DNA of 64,000 nt from NCBI RefSeq assembly GCF_024628725.1, contig NZ_CP102409.1, positions 129,501 through 193,500 of the forward strand, written 5' to 3'. Each line of letters begins with the position of its first letter. Position 1 is the first letter of the stretch. This document shows, piece by piece, positions 17,857-25,545 of this stretch. The stretch is from Ruegeria sp. YS9 (GTDB lineage: Bacteria; Pseudomonadota; Alphaproteobacteria; Rhodobacterales; Rhodobacteraceae). The position numbers were made by a program, and so were the translations under genes. Below the pieces are notes generated by a model, which saw only the letters and a list, made by a program, of their open reading frames with translations, ran no database searches and was not told where the DNA came from.

Positions 17857-18382
17857 CATGGCGCTGTTTCTGTCTCTGCTGCCACTGTCGGCATGGGCAC
17901 AGGATCTGATGCGCGGATTTGAGATGCCGGGCCACCGCGCCCTGATCGAGCAAAGCAAGGACGCCGAACTGACGCCGTTTGCAACCGATGGCTGTTCAGG
18001 CGGGTTGTCAGCCAGTTGGCGCTGGGTAGCAAAACAATTCCCACAGGTTGGCGCGCTATATCAAGAGCACCCGCCGTGGGAGTACTGCTGCGTCATCCAC
18101 GACCGGGCATATCACAATGCTGGCGGTGCAGAGACAGCCAACGAAAGCTATGAGGCACGTCTGGCAGCGGATGACGCCTTGCATGCCTGTGTGGTGCAGC
18201 ACGGAGACAACCATGCCGAGGACTATGCCGACCAGTACGACATGTCGCCTGAACAGATTCGCAGCGTGCACGCGATCACTGCGGATGCAATGTACGGGGC
18301 GGTGCGATTCGGTGGCGGGCCGTGCAGCGGCCTGCCCTGGCGGTGGGGGTTCGGGTATCCCGGTTGTTCGGTTCTCAAGTAA
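17843..18382 (+). CDS. Secreted phospholipase A2-like protein
   Basis: A 179-residue exported protein with a signal peptide ending AWA near residue 19. The mature part has eight-residue spacing features of the PLA2 superfamily: T-D-G-C51-S-G-G, then Y-C82-C83-V-I-H86-D87-R-A-Y, matching the C-C-x-x-H-D-x-x-Y catalytic helix of secreted phospholipases A2. Six cysteines could form disulfides. The start lies inside the GDPD gene (14-bp overlap), and the neighbour's chemistry supports a phospholipid substrate. Catalysis is inferred from the motif; a membrane-binding or non-enzymatic role is possible. Confidence 0.65.
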   Translation: MKALNMALFLSLLPLSAWAQDLMRGFEMPGHRALIEQSKDAELTPFATDGCSGGLSASWRWVAKQFPQVGALYQEHPPWEYCCVIHDRAYHNAGGAETANESYEARLAADDALHACVVQHGDNHAEDYADQYDMSPEQIRSVHAITADAMYGAVRFGGGPCSGLPWRWGFGYPGCSVLK

Positions 18383-18471
18383 CAGCGTCCTGCGCGCGAA
18401 TGACGTGGTGACAGGCGTTCTGTTTTCTATTATCCAACAGATCAAACACGCGAATTGGGAATCTGAGACTC

Positions 18472-18606
18472 ATGGCTGAACACAAGCACGGCGAAATGGA
18501 CATCACGGTCCAAACCAAGACATTCAACAGTTTCATCAAGGCCACCACGTGGTGTGTGGTCGCCATTGCCTTCCTGTGCCTGTTCTTGGCGGTTTTCGCC
18601 TCCTAA
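18472..18606 (+). CDS. aa3-type cytochrome c oxidase subunit IV (44 aa)
   Basis: A 44-residue gene. The product starts MAEHKHGEMDITVQTKTFNS and has one membrane segment (about residues 22-42). This is the small alphaproteobacterial oxidase subunit IV (COX4_pro_2 type), which packs beside subunits I-III. No catalytic subunits are nearby, as is usual for this gene. It sits between the PLA2-like and lipoprotein genes with 89 and 17 bp gaps. Confidence 0.88.
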   Translation: MAEHKHGEMDITVQTKTFNSFIKATTWCVVAIAFLCLFLAVFAS

Positions 18607-18623
18607 TCATTTCGGGGGCTGAC

Positions 18624-19256
18624 TTGCTCAGGATATTGATTGCCTGCTTGCTGGCAGCGACAGTGGCGGGCTGCGCCAATTCGAACCGTCCACAGGCTGA
18701 TCGGAACGAGATCGTGTCCCGGTCCTACCGTGATCCGGGGCCAGCGACCCTGACGCTGTACACAATGATCAACACACGCACCGGATCGGGCGCGCATACT
18801 TCGTTGATGATCTCGGGCAGCGAGCGGGTGATCTTTGACCCTGCCGGTTCGTTCCGGGCGGATGTGGTTCCGGTGAAGGATGATGTGCTTTACGGCATTA
18901 CCCCGGCGGTCGAGCGGGCCTATCGCAGTTCGCACGCGCGCGAGACGCATTATGCCCGCATACAGACCATCCAGGTGAGCCCGCAACAGGCTGAAATCGC
19001 CTTGCAACTGGCAAAGCAATCCGGTCCGGTCGCCGGCGCGTTCTGCACCAATGCGACATCGCAACTTTTGAAACAGGTGCCGGGGTTCGAGCAGATCGAT
19101 GTGACGTTCTATCCGGTGAAATTGTCGGAGCAGTTCGCGCAGATTCCGGGCGTCGTGACCGAAGAATACCGGGAAAATGACGATGCGGATCTGCAAAAAG
19201 GTTTGGCGGCAAACAATGCGCGTCTCAACCAGCTGAACGCTTCCTCAACTCAGTAG
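18624..19256 (+). CDS. Lipoprotein with possible permuted papain-like (YiiX-type) fold
   Basis: A 210-residue lipoprotein. A TTG start at 18624 has GGGGG five bases upstream and gives a classic signal (MLRILIACLLAATVAGC) with a VAGC lipobox, Cys17 being lipidated. Further motifs are G-A-H58-T-S-L-M-I and F-C141-T-N-A-T-S-Q-L-L; a His preceding a Cys in these contexts resembles circularly permuted NlpC/P60-type hydrolases. I do not recognise a named family. An ATG at 18549 in frame would bury the signal and is rejected. Convergent with azlD (12-bp overlap). Confidence 0.7.
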   Translation: MLRILIACLLAATVAGCANSNRPQADRNEIVSRSYRDPGPATLTLYTMINTRTGSGAHTSLMISGSERVIFDPAGSFRADVVPVKDDVLYGITPAVERAYRSSHARETHYARIQTIQVSPQQAEIALQLAKQSGPVAGAFCTNATSQLLKQVPGFEQIDVTFYPVKLSEQFAQIPGVVTEEYRENDDADLQKGLAANNARLNQLNASSTQ

Positions 19257-19577
19257 ATACAGCAGACCATAGAGCGTGGCGGCCCCGGAAAAGATGGCCG
19301 CCAGCACGTTTTTGCTGATCACTCCCACCACCAGGGCAACAGCCGCCGCCGACATGCGGGGCAGATCGGGCTGTCCTTCGGTGGCCGATGGCCAGACAAC
19401 AAGCGGCGCGATCAATGCAGGAAGGATGGCCACCGCTGTATATCGCAGGTGACGCAGCAGCCAGGGCGGCATCGGGCGATCACCTACAAAACCGATAAAA
19501 ACAAAGCGCAGCGCATAGCTGCCGATGGCAAGCCCGATGATAATGGCCCAGATGGTGACGGAATCCGGCTGCGTCAT
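19245..19577 (-). CDS. azlD: AzlD branched-chain amino acid exporter subunit
   Basis: A 110-residue membrane protein with about four hydrophobic segments, the small partner of AzlC in branched-chain amino acid (or analogue) export. AzlD features include the short GSYALRFVFIGF helix and the P-x-A-L-I-A-P-L turn. Its ATG overlaps the azlC stop (ATGA). Start 19577 gives the family length. Confidence 0.88.
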   Translation of the reverse strand: MTQPDSVTIWAIIIGLAIGSYALRFVFIGFVGDRPMPPWLLRHLRYTAVAILPALIAPLVVWPSATEGQPDLPRMSAAAVALVVGVISKNVLAAIFSGAATLYGLLYLLS

Positions 19578-20290
19578 GACTGCGTCTTTCCACGTTCGAG
19601 GATCAGTTCCGCTTGCGCTCCGGCAATCATTCCAGCGCATCCGGCAATCAACAGACCCAGATTGAACGGGATTGCGACGGTCAGCAACGATACCGTGATG
19701 GCCACAAGGGCCGCGACCACATGTGCAAAGGTCCGCATCATCGGCCCTATCATGGCCAGAAAGGTGATAGGCAGGGCAAAATCCAGTGCCCAGCTTTCCG
19801 GTATTTGCGCACCCAGCACTGCGCCCAGATACGTACCCAGAATCCAGAGCGGTGTGATCGGCGTGACAGAGCCCACGAAATAGGCCATGCGTTGCGGCAC
19901 TGACAGGTCGGGCTCTTTCTCGAACCGCACGATGGAGCAGGCATAAGATTGATCCACGGTCAGATATGCCGCAAAGGCACGCTGCCACATGGGCGCGGAA
20001 CCCAGGTAAGGTGTCAGTGATGCGGAATACATCGCCATGCGCAGATTCACCGCCAGCGCCGAGATTATGATGATCACGGTCGGAGTGTTGTCCTGCAACA
20101 GTTGCAGGGCCGCGAACTGCGCTGCTCCGGCAAAAACGGTCGATGTAAAGGCCATCGTCTGGACAAGGGTCAGCCCGGCTTCGGTCGCGAAAACACCGAA
20201 CAGAAGGCCAAAGGGCACGGCGACGAAGATAAACGGCGTCCCATCCCGAAAACCTTTCCAGAAGTATGACTTGGATGTGGCAGAGGCCAT
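19574..20290 (-). CDS. azlC: AzlC branched-chain amino acid exporter subunit
   Basis: A 238-residue membrane protein with 6-7 helices: P-F-x-L-L-F-G near the first helix, the FAGAAQFAALQLL motif, and N-L-R-M-A-M-Y-S. Together with AzlD it forms the large/small exporter for branched-chain amino acids. It is divergent from fdhD, its ATG overlapping an in-frame ATG of the fdhD frame by two bases, so fdhD's promoter must be inside azlC or immediately around the start. Confidence 0.9.
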   Translation of the reverse strand: MASATSKSYFWKGFRDGTPFIFVAVPFGLLFGVFATEAGLTLVQTMAFTSTVFAGAAQFAALQLLQDNTPTVIIIISALAVNLRMAMYSASLTPYLGSAPMWQRAFAAYLTVDQSYACSIVRFEKEPDLSVPQRMAYFVGSVTPITPLWILGTYLGAVLGAQIPESWALDFALPITFLAMIGPMMRTFAHVVAALVAITVSLLTVAIPFNLGLLIAGCAGMIAGAQAELILERGKTQS

Positions 20291-20345
20291 GTCTAAATCC
20301 TATGGTGATGTGTGCAGCAGTAACTGTCTTGGGAAGGGGTTGCAA

Positions 20346-21227
20346 TTGGCCACGGAATTCGATCTGTCGGACTATCTTATCGCCCCTGATCCGGGCGCGA
20401 CACGCCTGACCCGCGCGGTCGAGGGCGTGGACCAGAATGGTGAAATCAGCCAGATTTCGGTGGTTGAAGAGCGCCCGCTGACCATATTCCTCAATTCGCA
20501 GGAAATCGTGACGGCGATGACGATTGGCGATTACCCCGAATACCTGGCGCTGGGCTTTCTGCGCAATCAGGGGATGCTGCTGGCGGATGACGAAATCACG
20601 CGCGTGGAATATGACGACGATCTTGAAACCGTGATCGTCCGCACCGCGCGCCAGACGTCTTACGAGGACAAGCTGAAGAAAAAGACCCGCACCAGCGGGT
20701 GTGCCGTAGGTACGGTGTTTGGCGACATGATGGAAGGTCTTGAAGACGTGCAATTGCCGCAGGTTCAGGTGCGGACGTCGTGGCTGTACGACCTGGCGTC
20801 CAAAATCAACCGCACTCCGTCGCTGTACCTCGAGGCCGGAGCAATCCACGGCACTGTTTTGTGCCGCGAAAACCGCCCGCTGGTATATATGGAAGACGTG
20901 GGCCGTCATAACGCCGTCGACAAGATTGCAGGCTGGATGTTGTCCGAGAATGAGGCGGCGGAGGACAAGATCCTCTATACCACCGGTCGCCTGACATCCG
21001 AGATGGTGATCAAAACGGCGATGATGGGAATCCCGGTTTTGGCCTCCCGCTCGGGCTTCACCGCATGGGGTGTCGAGATCGCGCGCGAGGTTGGGCTGAC
21101 GCTGATCGGCCGGATGCGCGGGCAGCGCTTTGTCTGCCTGTCGGGCGACGACCGCCTGCTGCGCGACGTGGATCCGTCAACCGTTGCTGTCGAAGACAGG
21201 AAACACCGCCGGAAAAGTGCAGGATGA
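20346..21227 (+). CDS. fdhD: Formate dehydrogenase accessory sulfurtransferase FdhD
   Basis: Carries sulfur to the molybdenum cofactor of formate dehydrogenase, possibly via a Cys-x-x-Cys loop. The FdhD fold is evident: RPLTIFLN, the loop TSGC119AVG, CRENRPLVYMEDVGRHNAVDK, YTTGRLTSEMV and SRSGFTAWGV. The second Cys of the usual CxxC is Gly here. GGAAGGGG lies six bases upstream of a TTG at 20346, giving 293 aa; an ATG at 20289 is the alternative start. It is the first gene of the cofactor operon: the next start overlaps its stop (ATGA). Confidence 0.9.
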   Translation: MATEFDLSDYLIAPDPGATRLTRAVEGVDQNGEISQISVVEERPLTIFLNSQEIVTAMTIGDYPEYLALGFLRNQGMLLADDEITRVEYDDDLETVIVRTARQTSYEDKLKKKTRTSGCAVGTVFGDMMEGLEDVQLPQVQVRTSWLYDLASKINRTPSLYLEAGAIHGTVLCRENRPLVYMEDVGRHNAVDKIAGWMLSENEAAEDKILYTTGRLTSEMVIKTAMMGIPVLASRSGFTAWGVEIAREVGLTLIGRMRGQRFVCLSGDDRLLRDVDPSTVAVEDRKHRRKSAG

Positions 21228-21760
21228 TTTTGGAAACCCTTAGACCCTTTTTCCTGTTTGTTGTGACGGTCGGTATCTTGCCGCTGAGCATTCTTGCTGC
21301 GCGAAACTACGCACGCAGCAAACGGACAATCGTAGACGGCATGGCACGGTTGGACGAGGAAACTCTGGATCGATTGGGATGGGAAGCAAGAGACTATATC
21401 GGCACATTTGACCTGTTTGCCCCATTCCGGATGGGGTGGACGGCTTGGGGATTGGCGGTGCAAAAACAAAGCGCCGTATTGCAACGTATCCTCCTTCAAG
21501 GTTTACCGGACTCAGTTGTATTACCCGACGAGATCCGACGATCACTCCGCAGGTATCGGTGCTATTTCTGGTCGTTTTTCGCGCCAGTGGCGGTTTTGGT
21601 GCTCTTTTTCGCTTTCATTCGCTTGAGCCATGTCTTGGCCGGTTTTTCCGGACTTCCTTTGAGCCTGTGTTTCATCTTGCTGGGTGCGGGCAGCGGGGTT
21701 TGGATTTTCACACCGCTGGAGAAATTCCGAAAATGGCCGGACATCGAGGACCCATCATGA
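21224..21760 (+). CDS. Membrane protein of unknown function in the molybdenum-cofactor operon
   Basis: A 178-residue protein whose ATG overlaps the fdhD stop and whose stop overlaps the mobA start (both ATGA), so it is firmly inside the operon. Three hydrophobic segments are visible: residues ~6-24, ~115-135 and ~138-160, with a soluble stretch between. Its base composition is lower in GC than that of its neighbours. No recognisable domain. Possible roles include an unrelated passenger or a membrane partner for the cofactor proteins. Confidence 0.65.
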   Translation: MILETLRPFFLFVVTVGILPLSILAARNYARSKRTIVDGMARLDEETLDRLGWEARDYIGTFDLFAPFRMGWTAWGLAVQKQSAVLQRILLQGLPDSVVLPDEIRRSLRRYRCYFWSFFAPVAVLVLFFAFIRLSHVLAGFSGLPLSLCFILLGAGSGVWIFTPLEKFRKWPDIEDPS

Positions 21761-22401
21761 CCAAACCGCTCGGCGTCATTCTCGCAGGCGGGCAGGCCAC
21801 CCGTATGGGCGGCGGCGACAAGGGCCTGTTGCAGATCGGGGGGCAGAGCCTGCTGTCTCATGTGATCAACCGGCTTGCGCCACAGGTCGATGGGCTGGCG
21901 CTGAATGCCAATGGCGACCCTGGGCGGTTCGCTGATCTGGGCCTGCCCGTCCTGCCTGACACGATCGAAGGGTTCGCCGGGCCTCTGGCCGGTGTGCTGG
22001 CCGGGCTCGACTGGGCGGCAGAGCAGGGGGCGGACAGCATCGTGACAGCTGCCGCGGACACGCCATTCTTCCCGCGCGATCTGGTGGCGCGACTGACGCA
22101 GGCTGCGGAAGGGCAGGTACACCCATTGGTCTTGGCCACCACGCCGCGTACGGGTGACGAGGCGCTGAAATCCGGTGGCGGCAAGCGGGTCAACCGACAC
22201 CCGACATTCGGGCTTTGGCCCGTTGCGCTGCGCGATGATCTGCGGGCGGCGCTGATGGACGGGTTGCGCAAGGTGGTGCTGTGGACCGACAAACATGACG
22301 GGCGCGAGGCTTTGTTCAGCGCCGACCCGTTCGATCCTTTCTTCAACGTCAACACGCCTGAAGATCTGGATCGCGCCCGAACCTTGTTGGAGCAGGCATG
22401 A
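21757..22401 (+). CDS. mobA: Molybdenum cofactor guanylyltransferase MobA
   Basis: Attaches GMP from GTP to the molybdenum cofactor, forming MGD for enzymes such as formate dehydrogenase. Seen: the nucleotide motif LAGGQATRMGGGDKGLL at the N terminus, AAADTPFFP (metal-binding D), and the short C-terminal NVNTPEDL typical of MobA. The 214-aa start (ATG at 21757) was chosen because it overlaps the previous stop and begins right at the motif; a longer in-frame extension re-reads the upstream gene. Confidence 0.94.
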   Translation: MTKPLGVILAGGQATRMGGGDKGLLQIGGQSLLSHVINRLAPQVDGLALNANGDPGRFADLGLPVLPDTIEGFAGPLAGVLAGLDWAAEQGADSIVTAAADTPFFPRDLVARLTQAAEGQVHPLVLATTPRTGDEALKSGGGKRVNRHPTFGLWPVALRDDLRAALMDGLRKVVLWTDKHDGREALFSADPFDPFFNVNTPEDLDRARTLLEQA

Positions 22402-22889
22402 GGGTTTACGGCGTCACGGGCTGGAAGAATGCCGGCAAAACCGGGCTGATGGAACGGCTGGTGGCCGAGATCACAGGCCGGGGATTCGCGGTCTCTACGG
22501 TCAAGCACGCGCATCACAGCGTCGATGTGGATCAGCCGGGCACCGACAGTCACCGGCACCGCGTGGCAGGGGCCAGCGAGGTATTGCTTGCCTCGGGGCA
22601 ACGTATTGCTTTGATGCAGGAATTGCGGGGCGCGCCTGAACCGCCGCTGGCCGAGCTGCTGGCGCGGCTCTCGCCGGTCGATCTGGTGTTGGTCGAAGGG
22701 TTCAAGCGCGAGGACCACCCCAAGATCGAAGCGTATCGCGCAGCGGCGGGCAATGCGCTGATGGCACCGGAAAACGGCACCATCCGCGCGGTGGCCAGCG
22801 ACACCGCGCTGGATCTGGACCGCCCGGTTTTTGACTTGAACGACACGGCCGGCGTCGCGGATTTCATCCTGAAAGAGGTCGGATTGTGA
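22398..22889 (+). CDS. mobB: Molybdopterin-guanine dinucleotide biosynthesis protein MobB
   Basis: A 163-residue GTP-binding partner of MobA. The P-loop is GWKNAGKT near the N terminus, followed by VSTVKHAHH and LVEGFKREDHPKIE, which are family features. Both ends overlap its neighbours (ATGA with mobA; GTGA with the MoeA fusion). Together they make a mobA-mobB-moeA block. Confidence 0.94.
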   Translation: MRVYGVTGWKNAGKTGLMERLVAEITGRGFAVSTVKHAHHSVDVDQPGTDSHRHRVAGASEVLLASGQRIALMQELRGAPEPPLAELLARLSPVDLVLVEGFKREDHPKIEAYRAAAGNALMAPENGTIRAVASDTALDLDRPVFDLNDTAGVADFILKEVGL

Positions 22890-24955
22890 GCCTGTTCCAG
22901 ACCTTTGCAATGGTGGATTGGTCTGGCGGAAACGACACCGGACCGACCCGGCGCAAGGATGCGATCTGGGCCTGCATTGTACGTAATGGGAAAGTGCTTG
23001 ACCCCGAATACCTGCGTAACAGGCTGGTTGCAGAGCAATGGTTGGATGCTCTGATCCACGCCGAACTGATGGCCGGTCGCCGTCTGCTTCTTGGGTTCGA
23101 TTTTCCTTTTGGATATCCATGCGGCTTCGCGCGGGCGATGACCGGAACGGACGATCCGCTGGCGTTGTGGGATTGGTTCGACCAACATATCGAGGATTCC
23201 CCGAAGGCCAACAACCGCTTTGATCTGGCGGGTCGGATCAACCTTCAGTTTGGCGGCCGTGGCCCGTTCTGGATGAATGGACTGCGCCGAGATATTGACG
23301 GCCTGCCACGCACCAAATCGAACTATTCCAACCCATTCCCGAACCGTCGTGCCGTGGAGACTTTGGCAAAGGGCAGTTTCACCTGCTGGCAGATGGCGGG
23401 TGCGGGTGCAGTGGGCGGGCAGGTGATGATGGGCCTTCCGGTTCTGAACCGGCTTCGCCATCGGTTTGCCGGGCAAATCTCGGTCTGGCCGTTCGAACCG
23501 CTGGATAAACCAGTCGCCTTCGTGGAAATCTGGCCGTCTCGGACCTTGGGCGCGCCTCCGGAAGGGCGGATCAAAGATGAATGGCAGGTTGAACAGGTCG
23601 CCTTGACTCTGTCGGGTTTGACAGAGCAGGAGTTGGATGCGCAATTGAACGTCTCAGCGGCAGAGGAAGGTTGGATATTGGGTGTGCCTCAGGACAAGCC
23701 GAACATAGCCCCGCCCCCGTTGCGGAACGATTGTTTTGCCTTGCCCGCCGGGGTCAACTGGACACCGGTGGATGAGGCGCTGGCCTATTTGCGTGACAGG
23801 CTGCACCCGATTACCGCATCTGAGACGATGGCGCTGACCAAGGCGTGCGGGCGCGTTCTGGCCGGGGATGTGGTCGCACGACGTTCGAACCCGCCGCTTC
23901 CCAATACGGCCGTGGATGGGTACGGGTTTGCCGGCCCCGCCCCAGATGGCCCGCAGATCATGCCATTGATTGACGGGCGCGCGGCGGCAGGGATCCCGTT
24001 CGACGGTGACGTGCCTGAAGGCCGTGCCTTGCGCGTGCTGACGGGGGCGGCGCTGCCTGCCGGTGTCGACACGGTCATTCTGGAAGAGGATGTCACGGTC
24101 AAGGACGGCCACATTGCCTTCCACGGCCCGCTGAAAAAAGGCGCCAACACACGGCGCGCGGGAGAAGATGTGGCCGCAGGCGATATCGCTCTTTCTGCTG
24201 GGCGCAGGCTGACCCCCGCCGATCTTGCGCTGCTGTCTGCCGTGGGGATCGCCGAAGTCAACGTGCGCAAACCGCTTCGCGTGGCCGTGGTCTCTACGGG
24301 TGATGAATTGGTCGAAGCCGGAGAGCGCGCAGGTCCGGGTCAGATTTTTGACGCCAACCGCCCGATGCTGCTGTCCTTGATCGACCGTATGGGCTTCGTG
24401 CCCGTGGACATGGGGCGTGTTTCGGATGATCGCGACGCCTTGCGGGATCGATTGGACCAGTCCGCAGAACGGGCTGATGTGGTTTTGACCAGCGGTGGCG
24501 CGTCAGCGGGTGACGAAGACCATGTTTCGGCCCTGTTGCGTCAGGCCGGGGCGATGCAGCACTGGCGCATTGCGTTGAAACCCGGGCGGCCGCTGGCTTT
24601 GGGTTTGTGGTCCGGCGTGCCGGTGTTCGGCCTGCCCGGAAACCCGGTTGCCGCCATGGTCTGTACACTGATCTTCGCGCGTCCGGCCTTGGGGTTGATG
24701 TCCGGTGAAGGCTGGGCTGAACCGCAAGGTTTCGAAGTGCCTGCCGCCTTTGAAAAGCGCAAGAAGCCCGGTCGTCGGGAATATCTGCGTGCCAGAATGC
24801 GGGATGGGCGGGCCGAGGTCTTCCACTCGGAAGGGTCAGGCCGGATCAGTGGCCTCAGCTGGGCTGAAGGGTTGGTTGAAATCGAAGATGGTGCGCGCCA
24901 TGTCAAACCGGGCGATATGGTCCGGTTCCTTCCTTATGGAAGTTTCGGCGTGTGA
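22886..24955 (+). CDS. Fusion: RNase-H-like (DUF429-type) domain + MoeA molybdopterin molybdotransferase
   Basis: A 689-residue protein with a GTG start overlapping mobB's stop. Residues 1-~285 are an extra domain: D11 in MVDWSGG, D72 in GFDFPFGYP, E214 in VEIWPS and D282 in RNDCF, spaced like acidic residues of a DUF429/RNase-H-like fold. Residues ~291-689 are MoeA: NTAVDGYG, VVSTGDEL, SGGASAGDEDHV, KPGRPLALG and GLPGNPVAA, so molybdate insertion is the likely core function. The added domain's role is unknown. Domain boundary and fold are inferred by eye. Confidence 0.85.
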   Translation: MSLFQTFAMVDWSGGNDTGPTRRKDAIWACIVRNGKVLDPEYLRNRLVAEQWLDALIHAELMAGRRLLLGFDFPFGYPCGFARAMTGTDDPLALWDWFDQHIEDSPKANNRFDLAGRINLQFGGRGPFWMNGLRRDIDGLPRTKSNYSNPFPNRRAVETLAKGSFTCWQMAGAGAVGGQVMMGLPVLNRLRHRFAGQISVWPFEPLDKPVAFVEIWPSRTLGAPPEGRIKDEWQVEQVALTLSGLTEQELDAQLNVSAAEEGWILGVPQDKPNIAPPPLRNDCFALPAGVNWTPVDEALAYLRDRLHPITASETMALTKACGRVLAGDVVARRSNPPLPNTAVDGYGFAGPAPDGPQIMPLIDGRAAAGIPFDGDVPEGRALRVLTGAALPAGVDTVILEEDVTVKDGHIAFHGPLKKGANTRRAGEDVAAGDIALSAGRRLTPADLALLSAVGIAEVNVRKPLRVAVVSTGDELVEAGERAGPGQIFDANRPMLLSLIDRMGFVPVDMGRVSDDRDALRDRLDQSAERADVVLTSGGASAGDEDHVSALLRQAGAMQHWRIALKPGRPLALGLWSGVPVFGLPGNPVAAMVCTLIFARPALGLMSGEGWAEPQGFEVPAAFEKRKKPGRREYLRARMRDGRAEVFHSEGSGRISGLSWAEGLVEIEDGARHVKPGDMVRFLPYGSFGV

Positions 24956-25545
24956 CGGTCACGATTTCACGAGGATTCGCCGATCAGGAACGCGCGCAGG
25001 CGGCGGCACTGTTCTGGCAGGCATTTGCGGCCAAGCTGGGCAAAGTCATGGGGCCGGACGAAAAAGGATTGGCTTTCTTTGAAATCGCATTGAACCCGGA
25101 TTTCGCGCTGGTTGCGCGGGATGAAACAGGGCGGATGCTGGGCCTGGCAGGATTCAAGACGCGCGATGGAGCCTTTTCAGGGGGCAGCATGTCCGACCTT
25201 GCGCGGGTTTATGGATGGTTCGGGGCGATCTGGCGCGCCTTGGTTCTCAGCGTGCTGGAACGCGAGCTGAAACCGGGCGTGTTCCAGATGGACGGTATTT
25301 TTGTCGCCGCCGAGGCGCGCGGCAAAGGAGTGGGCACGGCATTGCTGAACGCCGTCAAGTCCGAGGCCCGCAACCGCAACATGTCAGAGGTTCAGCTTGA
25401 TGTCATCGACACAAACCCCCGCGCCCGCAGCTTGTACGAACGCGAGGGGTTCCAGCCCCTGGGTCAAGAAAAAACCGGACCGCTGAAGTATCTGTTCAAT
25501 TTCGGCAGCGCGACCAAAATGTCGTGGGTTGTCGGGCAGGATTAA
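24952..25545 (+). CDS. GNAT-family N-acetyltransferase
   Basis: A 197-residue acetyl-CoA-dependent acyltransferase. The C-terminal half has the GNAT core: DGIFVAAEARGKGVGTALLNAV (with the R-x-x-G-x-G/A acetyl-CoA loop) and the LDVIDTNPRARSLYEREGF segment. It starts with GTG overlapping the MoeA-fusion stop, making it the last gene of the cofactor operon. The substrate is unknown. Its stop overlaps the stop of the convergent membrane protein. Confidence 0.85.
   Translation: MTVTISRGFADQERAQAAALFWQAFAAKLGKVMGPDEKGLAFFEIALNPDFALVARDETGRMLGLAGFKTRDGAFSGGSMSDLARVYGWFGAIWRALVLSVLERELKPGVFQMDGIFVAAEARGKGVGTALLNAVKSEARNRNMSEVQLDVIDTNPRARSLYEREGFQPLGQEKTGPLKYLFNFGSATKMSWVVGQD

Noticed and set aside
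16630..17958. 442-aa minus-strand frame opposite the GDPD gene
   Set aside because: Antisense of conserved motifs; the real gene is on the plus strand with start, SD and domains.
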